From Aldehydirespirator sp965116665 (GTDB lineage Bacteria; Actinomycetota; Acidimicrobiia; Acidimicrobiales; Aldehydirespiratoraceae): a DNA stretch of 64,000 nucleotides. The position numbers were made by a program, and so were the translations under genes. The stretch covers positions 1,302,001 to 1,366,000 of the forward strand of contig OZ220709.1 in NCBI GenBank assembly GCA_965116665.1. Direction: 5' to 3'. Numbering within the stretch: the first letter of the stretch is position 1; every line of letters begins with the position of its first letter. Below, one piece after another: positions 1 through 9,461 of the stretch. A model generated the notes under the pieces. The model saw only the letters and a program-made list of their open reading frames with translations, ran no database searches and had not been told where the DNA came from.

Positions 1-2355
1 GTGCAGGAGGAGAAGGCCACGCGACCCAGGGTGACGATCTCCTCGAGCGGCAGCGTCGCGCCCGCCAAGCGCGTCGTCCGGGACGACCCCCATCCGCCGG
101 CCGAGGAGAAGGCTCCGCCGCGCCCGAGGGCGGCCGCGAGCGCTCCACCGGCCCGGCCACTGCGAGCCGGAAGCCCGCCTGTCTCCCGTTCGGGCAAGCC
201 CATACCACCGCCTCCCCCGCCGCGGCGGCTGCCGCCGCCGCCTCCCGGCCGGCCGCCCCGGTCGAGCGCGCCGGCCACTGAGCGCCGGTCCTCGGGTCCG
301 AGCGGCAGGCCGGCGGGACCGAGACCAGCCGGACCGCCCGATCGCGGCCCGGGCCCCCGTCGCGGCGCTCCCGCGGGCGGTCCTCGTCCCCTCGGTGGCC
401 CGCGCCCCGGCGCTCCCGGTGGACCCGGGGGACGCCCCCCCGGCCGGGGCGCCCCCGGCGGCGCGCAGCGGCGCCCGCCCCGGCGCAAGAGCCGCCGGCG
501 CCGGGTGCGCGAGGAACTCCAGCCGATGGACATTCCGTCCTATACGCCCATGCATGCAGCTGTGCCCGAGGGCGTGGTCGTCATCGAAAGGGCCTCGGCG
601 GCCCAAGACTTCGGACCCAAGCTGAACCGCACCGCGGCCGATGTGGTCCGGTTCCTCATGCAGCACGGTGAGATGGTCACCGCCACCCAGTCGCTGAGCG
701 ACGAGATGATGGAGCTCTTCGCGGCCGAGATCGGTGCCGAGATCCGACTCGTCGATCCCGGTGAGGAGCAGGAGGCCGAGCTGCGCAAGCTCCTCGGCAT
801 CGACGGCGACGACACCGATGGAGCGGAGCTCCGACCGCCTGTCGTGACGGTCATGGGCCACGTGGACCACGGCAAGACGCTGCTGCTGGACCGCATCCGC
901 GACACCAACGTCGTCGACGGTGAGGCGGGCGGGATCACCCAGCACATCGGCGCCTACCAGGTCGAGCGCAACGCCCGGACGCTCACGTTCATCGACACTC
1001 CGGGCCACGAGGCGTTCACCGCGATGAGGGCCCGGGGTGCGAGCGCCACCGACATCGTCGTGCTTGTGGTGGCCGCCGACGACGGCGTGATGCCCCAGAC
1101 GATCGAAGCCATCAACCACGCCAAGGCCGCCGATGTGCCCATAGTCGTGGCGGTGAACAAGATCGACCGGCCCAACGCCGACACGCAGAGGACCGTGGCC
1201 GGCGTTGCCGAGCAGGGCCTGGTTCCCGAAGCCTGGGGTGGGGACACCATCTACTGCGAGTTGTCGGCATTGACCGGCCAGGGCATCGAGGAGTTGCTGG
1301 ATCAGATCCTGCTGGTGGCCGAGGTCGAGGAGTTGCGATCGTCGCCCGAGGGCCGAGCGGGCGGGGTCGTGCTCGAGTCGAACCTCGACATCGGGCGGGG
1401 TCCTGTTGCCACCGTGCTGGTGCAGCAGGGCACGCTGCGGGTGGGCGACCCGATGGTTGCGGGGGCGGCCTGGGGCCGCGTCCGGGCCCTGCTCGACGAC
1501 CACGGCCAGAACGTCGACGCGGCCCCGCCGTCAGCCCCGGTCCAGGTGCTGGGCCTGTCCGAGGTTGCCGTCGCGGGCGACGCGTTCGCGGTGGCCCCCA
1601 ACGAGAAGATCGCAGGCCGGGTGGCTGACACCCGCGAGCACTGGCAGCGGCTGTCCAGCCTGGGCCGCGAGGCTCACGCCCTGTCGGGCGGGGCCAAGCT
1701 CGAGGATCTCTTCACCCGGATCCAGCGGGGCGAGGCCGCCACGCTGAACGCCATTGTGAAGGCCGACGTGAACGGCTCCCTCGAAGCCGTGACCGAGAGC
1801 CTGCGCAAGCTCGAGACCGGCGATGTCCGTATCGCCATCGTGCACCGCGGCGTCGGCGGCATCACCGAGAACGACATCCAACTCGCCTCCGCTTCGAACG
1901 CCACCATCATCGGGTTCAATGTCCGGCCCGATCGCAAGGCACGCGAGGCCGCTGACGCCGAGAACGTCGAGATCCGCACCTACGAGATCATCTACAAGCT
2001 CCTCGAGGACGTGTCCTCGGCCATGGTGGGGATGCTCGCCCCCGACATCGAGGAGGTTGTGACGGGAGAGGCCGAGGTCCGCCAGGTCTTCCGCATCCCC
2101 CGTGTCGGCGCGGTGGCGGGCTGCTACGTGCAGAACGGCACGATCACCAGGGGATCCAAGGTGCGGTTCCTGCGGGACGGGGCGATCATCTGGAAGGGCA
2201 CCGTCTCGTCGCTCAAGCGCTTCACCGACGATGTGCGCGAGGTTCAATCCGGGTTCGAGTGCGGCATAGGCCTGAGCAACTTCCAGGACCTCAAGGCGGG
2301 CGACATCATCGAGACCTTCACCGAGCGCGAGGTGGCCCGGACCCTCGACGGGTGA
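1..2355 (+). CDS. infB: Translation initiation factor IF-2 (5' end cut by window edge)
   Basis: This is the GTPase that places initiator tRNA on the ribosome. Residues 1-170 are a proline/arginine/glycine-rich, low-complexity linker typical of actinobacterial IF-2. An IF2_N-like segment lies around residues 175-265. The G domain follows with GHVDHGKT near residue 286, DTPGHEAF and NKID, and then the beta-barrel and C-terminal tRNA-binding domains to the end. The first base of the window happens to be a GTG, but the most N-terminal IF2_N module expected in this family is missing. I therefore treat the gene as truncated by the window rather than as starting here. It leads the operon infB-rbfA-truB-ribF, a classic bacterial order. 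Confidence 0.97.
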   Translation: MQEEKATRPRVTISSSGSVAPAKRVVRDDPHPPAEEKAPPRPRAAASAPPARPLRAGSPPVSRSGKPIPPPPPPRRLPPPPPGRPPRSSAPATERRSSGPSGRPAGPRPAGPPDRGPGPRRGAPAGGPRPLGGPRPGAPGGPGGRPPGRGAPGGAQRRPPRRKSRRRRVREELQPMDIPSYTPMHAAVPEGVVVIERASAAQDFGPKLNRTAADVVRFLMQHGEMVTATQSLSDEMMELFAAEIGAEIRLVDPGEEQEAELRKLLGIDGDDTDGAELRPPVVTVMGHVDHGKTLLLDRIRDTNVVDGEAGGITQHIGAYQVERNARTLTFIDTPGHEAFTAMRARGASATDIVVLVVAADDGVMPQTIEAINHAKAADVPIVVAVNKIDRPNADTQRTVAGVAEQGLVPEAWGGDTIYCELSALTGQGIEELLDQILLVAEVEELRSSPEGRAGGVVLESNLDIGRGPVATVLVQQGTLRVGDPMVAGAAWGRVRALLDDHGQNVDAAPPSAPVQVLGLSEVAVAGDAFAVAPNEKIAGRVADTREHWQRLSSLGREAHALSGGAKLEDLFTRIQRGEAATLNAIVKADVNGSLEAVTESLRKLETGDVRIAIVHRGVGGITENDIQLASASNATIIGFNVRPDRKAREAADAENVEIRTYEIIYKLLEDVSSAMVGMLAPDIEEVVTGEAEVRQVFRIPRVGAVAGCYVQNGTITRGSKVRFLRDGAIIWKGTVSSLKRFTDDVREVQSGFECGIGLSNFQDLKAGDIIETFTEREVARTLDG

Positions 2356-2381
2356 GTGGCCGAGCCGCTCCGGGACATCCG

Positions 2382-2780
2382 ATGACACGACGAGCGAAAC
2401 GCTTCCAGCCCGATCATCGGGCCGGCCACCGCACCGCCCGGGTGGGCGAGCTCATCCGGCGGATCATCGCGGAGTCCATGGAGCAGTTGGACGACGACCG
2501 GTTGGCGTTGGTGTCGGTGACGGGCGTGGACGTGGACCGGGACCTGCACCGGGCCGTGGTCTGGTTCACGTCTCTGGGCGACACCACCGAGGGTGACGCC
2601 GACATCACCGAGGCCTTCGAGGAGCACGCCGGCGGGCTGCGGCGCACCGTCGGCGATCAGACCCGGTTGCGGCGCACGCCCGAGCTGGTGTTCCGCCCGG
2701 ACGCGGCGCTCCGCTCGGCCGAACGCATCGAGAGGCTGCTCGACGGCATGGACGGCGCCGTCGATCCTGAGAGCTGGTAG
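2382..2780 (+). CDS. rbfA: Ribosome-binding factor A
   Basis: This is a 30S maturation factor that binds near the 5' helix of 16S rRNA and aids cold adaptation. The 132-residue product has the KH-like RbfA fold: a basic N-terminus, then the RVGELIRRIIAE helix, a VSVTGVDVDRDL strand and a C-terminal RTPELVFRPD segment. I chose ATG 2382, which begins MTRRAKRF. A GTG at 2352 overlapping the infB stop (GTGA) is a real alternative and would add ten residues. It sits between infB and truB, as in most bacteria. Confidence 0.93.
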   Translation: MTRRAKRFQPDHRAGHRTARVGELIRRIIAESMEQLDDDRLALVSVTGVDVDRDLHRAVVWFTSLGDTTEGDADITEAFEEHAGGLRRTVGDQTRLRRTPELVFRPDAALRSAERIERLLDGMDGAVDPESW

Positions 2781-2786
2781 AGGCCG

Positions 2787-3650
2787 GTGCCCGACGGCAT
2801 TGCGGTCATAGACAAGCAGGCCGCCTGGACCAGCCATGACGTGGTGGCCAAGGCGAGGGGCGTGCTCGGCACCCGCAAGGTCGGGCACAGCGGCACCCTC
2901 GATCCCGACGCCACCGGGGTACTCGTGCTCGGCGTGGGCCGGGCCACCCGGCTGCTGCGGTTCCTGACCGCGCTCGGCAAGAGCTACGAGGCCGAGATCG
3001 TGCTGGGCGTCGAGACCGACACCCTCGATTCGGCGGGGCGAGTCACAGCCCGCCACGAGATGGCCGGCGTGACCGGGGAGCAGGCGCGCCTCGCGGCCGC
3101 GTCCCTGACCGGCGACATCCTCCAGGTGCCGCCGATGGTCTCGGCGGTGAAGGTGGGAGGGCGCAGGCTGCACCAGTTGGCCAGGGAGGGGGTCGAGGTG
3201 CAGCGCGAGCCCCGGCCTGTGACCGTCCACCGCTTCGAGGTGGCGCCGGTGCCCGGCTGCGAGGGGGTGCTGCATGCCGAGGTGGACTGCTCGGCCGGTA
3301 CCTACGTTCGGGTGCTGGCCGCCGACCTGGGCCGGGCGCTCGGAGGGGGAGCCCACCTGAGGAATCTGCGCCGCACCGCGGTCGGGGGCTTCACCCTGGC
3401 CGAAGCCCGTCCGGTGGAGTCGCCCGAGGTGCTGCCCATGTCGAGGGCGGTCGGGCATCTCGACGGCGTGCGGGTCGACGGTGACGTGGCCGCCGATGTG
3501 ACCCACGGCCGTGTGCTGGACCTGGACCGCCTCGGCGCGGCGGGCGCCGGACCGTGGGCGGTGCACGATGCCGGCGGCGGGCTGCTGGCCGTCTACGAGC
3601 GGTTCCGGACGGGGGCCAAGCCGTCGGTGGTGGTGGCTGGAGTCACCTAA
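2787..3650 (+). CDS. truB: tRNA pseudouridine(55) synthase TruB
   Basis: The enzyme isomerises U55 in the T-loop of tRNAs to pseudouridine. The diagnostic motif GHSGTLDPDATGVL, which carries the catalytic aspartate, lies around residues 31-45. The later motifs KSYEAEIVLGVETDTLD and the C-terminal PUA-like region are also present. The length of 287 residues is normal. The start is GTG at 2787, seven bases after the rbfA stop codon, so the two are probably co-translated. Confidence 0.96.
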   Translation: MPDGIAVIDKQAAWTSHDVVAKARGVLGTRKVGHSGTLDPDATGVLVLGVGRATRLLRFLTALGKSYEAEIVLGVETDTLDSAGRVTARHEMAGVTGEQARLAAASLTGDILQVPPMVSAVKVGGRRLHQLAREGVEVQREPRPVTVHRFEVAPVPGCEGVLHAEVDCSAGTYVRVLAADLGRALGGGAHLRNLRRTAVGGFTLAEARPVESPEVLPMSRAVGHLDGVRVDGDVAADVTHGRVLDLDRLGAAGAGPWAVHDAGGGLLAVYERFRTGAKPSVVVAGVT

Positions 3651-3725
3651 TTTGCGCCGGCCTCGATAGCCTCACACAGGCCGGATCAGGGCCCGGAACA
3701 CTCACTACCCGCGCTGGAGGCGTCC

Positions 3726-4673
3726 GTGGAGTTGTTGCATGATCGGCGTGACCAACTTCCCGTCATGGTGTCTGTCGCGGCGGCCATCGGCGTGTTCGAC
3801 GGTGTGCACCTCGGCCATCGCGAGGTGCTGATGCGGGTCCGCGAGACCGCTGATCGTCTCGGAGTCGCTTCCGCGGTCGTCACTTTCGACACCCATCCGG
3901 CCTACGTAGTGCGCCCCGAGAACGCTCCGAAGCTGCTCACGACCCTCGATCAGAAGCTCGAACTGCTGGAGGCGACCGGCCTGGACTACTGCTACGTCAT
4001 CGAGTTCGACGCGGCCCGGGCCGACACCCGTCCCGAGGAGTTCGTCGAGCAGGTCTTCCTCGACGCCCTCCATGCCCGGGCCGTGGTCGTGGGGGAGGAC
4101 TTCCACTTCGGCAAGGGCCGCACCGGAAACGTGGCCGAGTTGCAGCGACTGGGACGCGAATGGGGCTTCGAGGTGGTCCCCCTGGAGCTGATCCGCCATC
4201 GCAGCGATGCCCGCGAGCCGGTCTCATCCACTGCGGTGAGGCGAGCCCTGGCCGGCGGCGATGTGGCCAAGGCGGCGGCCATGCTGGGCCGCTACTACGA
4301 GGTGCGCGGCACCGTCGTTCCCGGCGACCGGCGAGGGGTGACCGTCGGGTTTCCCACTGCCAACGTGCCCGTTCCCAAGTTCATGGCCTGGCCCGCTGAC
4401 GCCGTCTACGCGGGATGGTGCACTCTGCCCGACGGCAGCCGGCGGGGTTGCGCCATCAACATCGGTCGCCGCCCCACCTTCTACGAGCATGCCGAGCAGT
4501 CCCTGCTGGAGGCCCACGTCATCGACTTCGACGGAGACCTGTACGGATGCGAGGTGCAGGTGGAGTTCGTCGACTTCCTGCGCAGCGAGCGCAAGTTCGA
4601 GGGTCTGGAACAGCTCTCCGAGCAGCTCGCTGTGGACGTTGCCGACGCCCGGAGCCGGCTCGGGTTGGCGTGA
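3726..4673 (+). CDS. ribF: Bifunctional riboflavin kinase / FAD synthetase
   Basis: The protein phosphorylates riboflavin to FMN and adenylylates FMN to FAD. The N-terminal nucleotidyltransferase half shows GVFDGVHLGH (about residues 22-31) and a STAVRRAL motif. The C-terminal flavokinase half shows GFPTANV and INIGRRPTF. The length of 315 residues is standard. GTG 3726 is preceded by GGAGG at 3716-3720, which supports this start. Its stop codon overlaps the start of ribA (GTGA), so FAD synthesis and the first step of riboflavin synthesis are translationally coupled here. Confidence 0.96.
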   Translation: MELLHDRRDQLPVMVSVAAAIGVFDGVHLGHREVLMRVRETADRLGVASAVVTFDTHPAYVVRPENAPKLLTTLDQKLELLEATGLDYCYVIEFDAARADTRPEEFVEQVFLDALHARAVVVGEDFHFGKGRTGNVAELQRLGREWGFEVVPLELIRHRSDAREPVSSTAVRRALAGGDVAKAAAMLGRYYEVRGTVVPGDRRGVTVGFPTANVPVPKFMAWPADAVYAGWCTLPDGSRRGCAINIGRRPTFYEHAEQSLLEAHVIDFDGDLYGCEVQVEFVDFLRSERKFEGLEQLSEQLAVDVADARSRLGLA

Positions 4674-5299
4674 CCGACCAGATCGCTCCCGGGGCGCCCC
4701 GCTCGGCGCCGGAGGTGGAGCACTTCGCCGAGGCGCTGGTACCCACCCCGCACGGGGAGTTCCTCGCCCACGTCTACATCACCGTCGACGGCGAGCAGCA
4801 CATCGCCTGCGTGATGGGCGATGTGGAGGACCCCCCGCCGCCGCTGGTGCGGGTGCACTCGGAGTGCCTGACCGGCGATGTCCTGCGGTCGCTGCGCTGC
4901 GACTGCGGGGCGCAGCTCGACCACGCGCTGGCCGCCATCGCGTCGGAGGGGCGGGGCGTGCTGCTGTACATGCGGGGCCACGAGGGCCGCGGCATCGGTA
5001 TCGGGCACAAGATCAGGGCCTACGCCCTGCAGGAGCATGGCCTCGACACCGTGGAGGCCAACGCGGCGCAGGGCCTGCCGGTGGACGGTCGGGTCTATGA
5101 CGCGGCCGCCGCGATCCTGGCCGATCTCGGCCTGCGCGGCGTGCGGCTGCTCACCAACAATCCGGCCAAGTGCGAGGGCCTGTCCAGTTGCGGGATCGAG
5201 GTGGTGGAGCGCGTGCCCATCGAGATCGGCGCCGGGCCCGAGAACCTGCGCTACCTGCAGACCAAGCGCTTCAAGCTGGGACACACGTTGAGCGACTGA
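4670..5299 (+). CDS. ribA: GTP cyclohydrolase II
   Basis: This is the first committed enzyme of riboflavin synthesis; it opens GTP to a diaminopyrimidinone with loss of formate and pyrophosphate. The zinc ligands are visible as C66, C77 and C79 (ECLTGD...RCDCG). The RGHEGRGIG catalytic loop, the VEAN motif and the LLTNNPAK guanine-binding segment are also conserved. The 209-residue protein is stand-alone, without the RibB domain often fused in actinobacteria. Its GTG start overlaps the ribF stop. The spacer to the convergent aminopeptidase gene is only 41 bases and carries a small 6-bp hairpin (5304-5320). Confidence 0.94.
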   Translation: MTDQIAPGAPRSAPEVEHFAEALVPTPHGEFLAHVYITVDGEQHIACVMGDVEDPPPPLVRVHSECLTGDVLRSLRCDCGAQLDHALAAIASEGRGVLLYMRGHEGRGIGIGHKIRAYALQEHGLDTVEANAAQGLPVDGRVYDAAAAILADLGLRGVRLLTNNPAKCEGLSSCGIEVVERVPIEIGAGPENLRYLQTKRFKLGHTLSD

Positions 5300-5340
5300 C
5301 CGTCAACCGCCAGCCGGTTGCGTGGTCGTTCAGGCCTCGG

Positions 5341-7881
5341 TCAGCGGTTGAGGACGGCGGCCGGGAGGCGATCGGACTCGCGCGCTCTCAGGGCGACGTT
5401 GATGTCCAGGCGCTCCAGATGCTGGGCCACCTGCTTGGCTCCCTGGGGCAGCGGGTGCCTGCTCATGAAGTCGCGCACCCCGGCGGCCAGCTCGGCCCGG
5501 TCGAGCGCCACCACCCCCTCGAGCATGCGGGCCAGCGAGTAGTTCGTCGGGAAGATGGCGAGCAGCTCGTCCCAGTGCCCCGACAGGAAGTCCCAGGCCT
5601 CGGGTCCGCAGCGGCGGTTGGCGAGGGCGCGCCGGATGAGGTAGGGGCCGTCCTGGGTCCGCACCGAGCCGTCCAGGGTGCCCTCGAGGATGGTCCTGAC
5701 CAGTGCCGGATCACCGAAGTCGGCCAGCGCGGCGAGGTGGCGCTGCTCGGTCTGCGGGTCGGCCGCGTGCTCGAAGCGGTGGCGGATGCGGGCGAAGTCG
5801 TCGGCGTCGCCGTGGGCCGCCACCACGCTGAGGGCCGCCGCCGCGAGGGTGGGATCGGCGTGGTCGAGCCTCACGCGGCAGGCTTCGATGGTGGCGCCGT
5901 GGTCGGCGGTCGCGCCCCGAAGCTGCATGAGCGTGGCCCGCAGCTCACTGGTGCGCTCGTCCTCGCCGCCGGCTCCAGGGGGGTCGAGCCCCACCCGGGC
6001 CGCCGCGGCGTCGGAGACGGTCACCGCGAGTTCGCAGAAGCGTCGAGCCGCCTCACCGTCCAGCAGCCTGCGCAGGTGGGCCAGGCTGCCGGCGATGGCC
6101 TGCCACACGGTCAGGTCGTCCTCGGCCGCGAAGCTGCGAAGCACCAGGTCCAGGAAGGATGGTGCTTCGAGGCCGCCGGCAAGGGTCGCGGCCCACGCAT
6201 CGTCGATGAGGCCGTGGCGCTCGGAGGCGGTGCGGTCACCGGGCCCTGCCGCGACGAGGGCGGCCAGGGCCTCGGGCGTCGGGTCGTCGCGGTAGAAGCC
6301 GGAGGCGCCGCCGTTGAGCGTGACCGGCGCGGCGGCCCCGACGGTGAGGGTCCGGCATGGCTGGTCGAGGAGCATCCGCAGCTCGCGCCGGTCGCCGTTC
6401 GATCCGACCCGCAGCCGCAGCGGGACCACCCAGCTGCGGTCGTCGGCCTGGGCGGGGTCGAGCGTGAAGTGGCGCTGGGACACTGCGAGGCCGTGCTCGG
6501 TGGAGGTGGCGCTCACCGCCGGGAACCCGCCCTGGTGGATCCAGCCGTCCATGATCTGCCCCACCGGCTGGCCCGAGGCGTCGGCCAGCGCGCTCCACAG
6601 GTCCTCGGTGACGGTGTTGGCGTAGGCGTGGCGCCGCAGGTAGAGGCGCACGCCGGCCTGGAAGGTGTCCGGTCCGAGGTACTGCTCCAGCATCCGGACC
6701 AGCGCGGCGCCCTTCTCGTAGGTGATCACGTCGAACATGTCCTCGGCCTCGGCGGGGGAGTGCACCGGGTACTCCACCGCCCGGGTGGTGCCGAGCGCAT
6801 CGGTCGAGAGCGCGGAGGCCCGGCTGCGGCAGAACGCCGACCACACCTGCCAGTCGGGCCGGTAGGCGTCGGTGCAGGCCGTCTCCATGAACGTGGCGAA
6901 GGCCTCGTTGAGCCAGATGCCCTCCCACCAGGCCATGGTGACCAGGTCCCCGAACCACATGTGGGCGAGTTCGTGGTTGATCACCTGGGCCACCCTCTGA
7001 AGCTCGGGCTGGCTCGCGGCCTCGGGGTCAACCAGCAGCAGCACCTCCCTGAAGGTGACGCAGCCCAGGTTCTCCATCGCGCCGAACGCGAAGTCGGGGA
7101 CGGCCACCAGGTCGAGCTTGTCCGACGGGTAGGGAAGGCCGTAGTAGCCGGAGAACCACTCCAGGGCGTGGCTGGCCACGTCCAGAGCGAATGCGGTCTG
7201 CTCGCTCCGGCCGGGCCGGTGGATCACCCGGACACCGATCCCGCCGCAGTCGATCGGCTCAGTCGCCTCCAGCGGGCCGACCACGAAGGCCACCAGGTAC
7301 GTGGACATGACCATGGTGGGGGCGAAGCTGACCCTGACCCGGCCGTCGCCCTGAGGCTCGCGGCCGATCTCGGCCGTGTTGGAGACGGCAAGCAGGCCGT
7401 CGGCCACCACCAGCGTGGTGGCGAAGGTGGCCTTGAGGGCCGGCTCGTCGAAGCAGGGGAAGGCTCTGCGGGCGTCGGTCGACTCGAACTGGGTGGTGGC
7501 GATGGTGTGGGCGACCCCGGCGTCGTCGGTGTAGGTGGAGCGGTAGAAGCCGTGCAACTGGTCGTTGAGGACCCCGTTGAAGTCGATGTCCAGCCGGGCC
7601 GGCCCCGGCCCGAAGGTGTCCCCGCCGCCGCGCCGGCTCAGCACCAGCCTCTCGGACTCGGCGTCGAGGACAGAGCCGAGGTCGACCGTCCGGTTGCCCG
7701 CGGTGACGAGCCGCGCGCTGACGATGTCCAGTTCCACCGCGTTCAGGGTGATGGTGCCGGCGGGCTCCGAGATGTCGATGTCGATGGCGACGCTTCCGGC
7801 GAAGGTCGCCTCACCGAGGTCGGGCTCCAGCTCGATGGTGTAGTGCCGGGGAACGACGCCGCCGGGAAGTCGAGGACTCAT
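5341..7881 (-). CDS. pepN: Aminopeptidase N-like M1 zinc metallopeptidase
   Basis: The enzyme removes N-terminal residues from peptides, probably in the cytoplasm since no signal peptide is seen. The M1 signature is complete. The substrate-anchoring GAMEN motif is near residue 264, the zinc motif HELAH near residue 303 and the third ligand in NEAFATF about 20 residues later. An ERAP1-like helical C-terminal domain follows. At 846 residues it matches actinobacterial PepN. It starts 30 bases downstream of the amidohydrolase gene on the same strand, so the two probably share a transcript. The long open frame on the opposite strand is a codon-bias shadow. Confidence 0.95.
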   Translation of the reverse strand: MSPRLPGGVVPRHYTIELEPDLGEATFAGSVAIDIDISEPAGTITLNAVELDIVSARLVTAGNRTVDLGSVLDAESERLVLSRRGGGDTFGPGPARLDIDFNGVLNDQLHGFYRSTYTDDAGVAHTIATTQFESTDARRAFPCFDEPALKATFATTLVVADGLLAVSNTAEIGREPQGDGRVRVSFAPTMVMSTYLVAFVVGPLEATEPIDCGGIGVRVIHRPGRSEQTAFALDVASHALEWFSGYYGLPYPSDKLDLVAVPDFAFGAMENLGCVTFREVLLLVDPEAASQPELQRVAQVINHELAHMWFGDLVTMAWWEGIWLNEAFATFMETACTDAYRPDWQVWSAFCRSRASALSTDALGTTRAVEYPVHSPAEAEDMFDVITYEKGAALVRMLEQYLGPDTFQAGVRLYLRRHAYANTVTEDLWSALADASGQPVGQIMDGWIHQGGFPAVSATSTEHGLAVSQRHFTLDPAQADDRSWVVPLRLRVGSNGDRRELRMLLDQPCRTLTVGAAAPVTLNGGASGFYRDDPTPEALAALVAAGPGDRTASERHGLIDDAWAATLAGGLEAPSFLDLVLRSFAAEDDLTVWQAIAGSLAHLRRLLDGEAARRFCELAVTVSDAAAARVGLDPPGAGGEDERTSELRATLMQLRGATADHGATIEACRVRLDHADPTLAAAALSVVAAHGDADDFARIRHRFEHAADPQTEQRHLAALADFGDPALVRTILEGTLDGSVRTQDGPYLIRRALANRRCGPEAWDFLSGHWDELLAIFPTNYSLARMLEGVVALDRAELAAGVRDFMSRHPLPQGAKQVAQHLERLDINVALRARESDRLPAAVLNR

Positions 7882-7911
7882 GGTCCGACCGTACTGGCGG
7901 CCGCGGCTCCT

Positions 7912-9366
7912 TCAGTCGTCGATGATCCTGTAGCGGTGGTTCAGGGGCCAGTACCGCCGCTCCAGCAGGTGCCGGCGCACCCGCTGCGCGACCTCGTCGG
8001 CCTCGTCGAGCAGCGCGGCCTCGTCGACGGCTAGGACGCGGCCGCCGTCCACCACCAGCGCGCCGTCCACCAGGACGGTCTTGGTGTCGGTGCCGGCCCC
8101 GTACCTCAGGATGGCTCCCACCGGATTGTGCCGCGGCGACAGTCTCGGGTTCTCTCCGTCGAGCACGACCAGATCAGCGGCCTTGCCGACCTCGAGCGAA
8201 CCGATCTCGTGCTCCCACCGCAGCGCTCGGGCTCCGTCGATGGTGGCCATGTCGAAGGCGTCCTCGGTGGTGAAGCCGACGGGATCGTAGAGCGGGATCC
8301 CGGCGGCCTGGCCGTGCATCAGGTAGGCGATCCTGGCCACGGCCAACACGTCGTTGATGACCGTGTCGCATCCCAGGCCGACGGTCACGCCGGCCGCCCT
8401 CATGCCCACTACGTCGGTGACGGCCGACACGATGTCGGTGCACACCACCGGTGCGTGGGCGAGCTTCGCGCCCGCCTCGGCCAGCATCTGTGTCTCCCGG
8501 GCGGTGGTGAGCATGGCGTGGATGGCCAAAAAGCGCGGTCCGAGCACGCCGATGCGGGCCAGATGCTCTATGGGCCGCCGTCCGAACAGCGACACGCACA
8601 GCTCGATCTCCTCGCGGTCGCGGTTGATGTGGGTCATCATCGCGGTGTCGTGACGCTCGGCCATGTCCAGGGCCGCTCCGAACATTTCGTCGCTGACCGA
8701 ACCGACGCTGGGTGCGTGGATGTACGGACGCACCCGGCCACCTCCCCGTGCGGCCCAGCGGGCGAGGAAGTCGTCGATGTGAGCGACGTTGTCGGCCCGC
8801 ACCGCCGGGTCGTCGCGGTACTCCGAACGGCCCTCTATCTGCTCGTAGTTGCTGGCGAGGCGGGAGGCACGGTCCCGCTGTCCCACCGCCAGGGCGCAGC
8901 GGATCCCCATCTCCAGCGCGGTCTCACCCACCGCTTCCTCGTGCTCGGGCGTGCCGGTGGTGTCGGTGGTGGTGGTGACGCCGGCCCGGAGAAGGTTGGC
9001 CATCGTCACCCGTGAGCTGGTGCGGATCCCGTCGTCGCCGAGCACGTCCTCGGCCGGGATGTAAACGCGGGTGATGTTGGGCAGATCCTCGAAGGCCATG
9101 CCCCGCACCAGGGCCTGAGCCATGTGGTTGTGGGTGTCGATCAGCCCCGGGATCACCAGGTCTCGGGGCCCCCCGAGGCGCCGGCTCGGCGCGTGGGCCG
9201 CCTCGACCTCGGCCCTCGGTCCTACGGCCACGATCTTCGAGCCCGTGACCGCGACCGCGCCGTCGAGGAACACCCTGCGCTCGGGATCGGCGGTGATCAC
9301 CGTTCCGGTCACCACGAAGTCGGCGGCCTGCGGCCGGCGTCCCGCAGCGTTGTCGGCGTCGGTCAC
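7912..9366 (-). CDS. Amidohydrolase, SAH/MTA/guanine-deaminase-like
   Basis: This metal-dependent TIM-barrel hydrolase belongs to the large family that deaminates or dechlorinates N-heterocycles. The 484-residue product starts at GTG 9366 (MTDADNAAG). The metal-binding HNH motif (IDTHNHMAQ) is near residue 77, the next conserved histidine is in MTHINRD near 243, AIHAML follows, and the aspartate is in GLGCDTVIND near 330. In most deaminases of this family the second motif reads HxxE; here it reads HINR, so the usual catalytic glutamate is not where expected. The substrate is therefore open. It lies downstream of a pyrimidine-type (ThiY/NMT1-like) binding lipoprotein, which hints at an imported N-heterocycle. 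Confidence 0.85.
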   Translation of the reverse strand: MTDADNAAGRRPQAADFVVTGTVITADPERRVFLDGAVAVTGSKIVAVGPRAEVEAAHAPSRRLGGPRDLVIPGLIDTHNHMAQALVRGMAFEDLPNITRVYIPAEDVLGDDGIRTSSRVTMANLLRAGVTTTTDTTGTPEHEEAVGETALEMGIRCALAVGQRDRASRLASNYEQIEGRSEYRDDPAVRADNVAHIDDFLARWAARGGGRVRPYIHAPSVGSVSDEMFGAALDMAERHDTAMMTHINRDREEIELCVSLFGRRPIEHLARIGVLGPRFLAIHAMLTTARETQMLAEAGAKLAHAPVVCTDIVSAVTDVVGMRAAGVTVGLGCDTVINDVLAVARIAYLMHGQAAGIPLYDPVGFTTEDAFDMATIDGARALRWEHEIGSLEVGKAADLVVLDGENPRLSPRHNPVGAILRYGAGTDTKTVLVDGALVVDGGRVLAVDEAALLDEADEVAQRVRRHLLERRYWPLNHRYRIIDD

Positions 9367-9419
9367 GGCTGGTCCTTCCGCTGGCGCGTCCAGGTCAAGC
9401 AAAGGCTCGGCATTGCCTG

Positions 9420-9447
9420 GGAGCCTCCCGGCGTGCCGGGAGGCTCC
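9420..9447 (-). terminator. Strong U-less hairpin after the binding-protein gene
   Basis: The arms GGAGCCTCCCGGC and GCCGGGAGGCTCC are perfectly complementary over 13 bp, with the tip read as a short loop. It lies between the substrate-binding-protein gene and the amidohydrolase gene. No U-tract follows on the minus strand. It may be a partial terminator or a 3' stabiliser that gives the binding protein an excess over the enzyme. Confidence 0.55.
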
Positions 9448-9461
9448 AAGTTCGTCAAACC

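Noticed and set aside
5170..8034. Very long plus-strand open frame opposite the aminopeptidase
   Set aside because: It is antisense to a full M1 peptidase with intact motifs. Its translation is a low-complexity Gly/Arg/His/Val composition caused by GC-rich codon bias.
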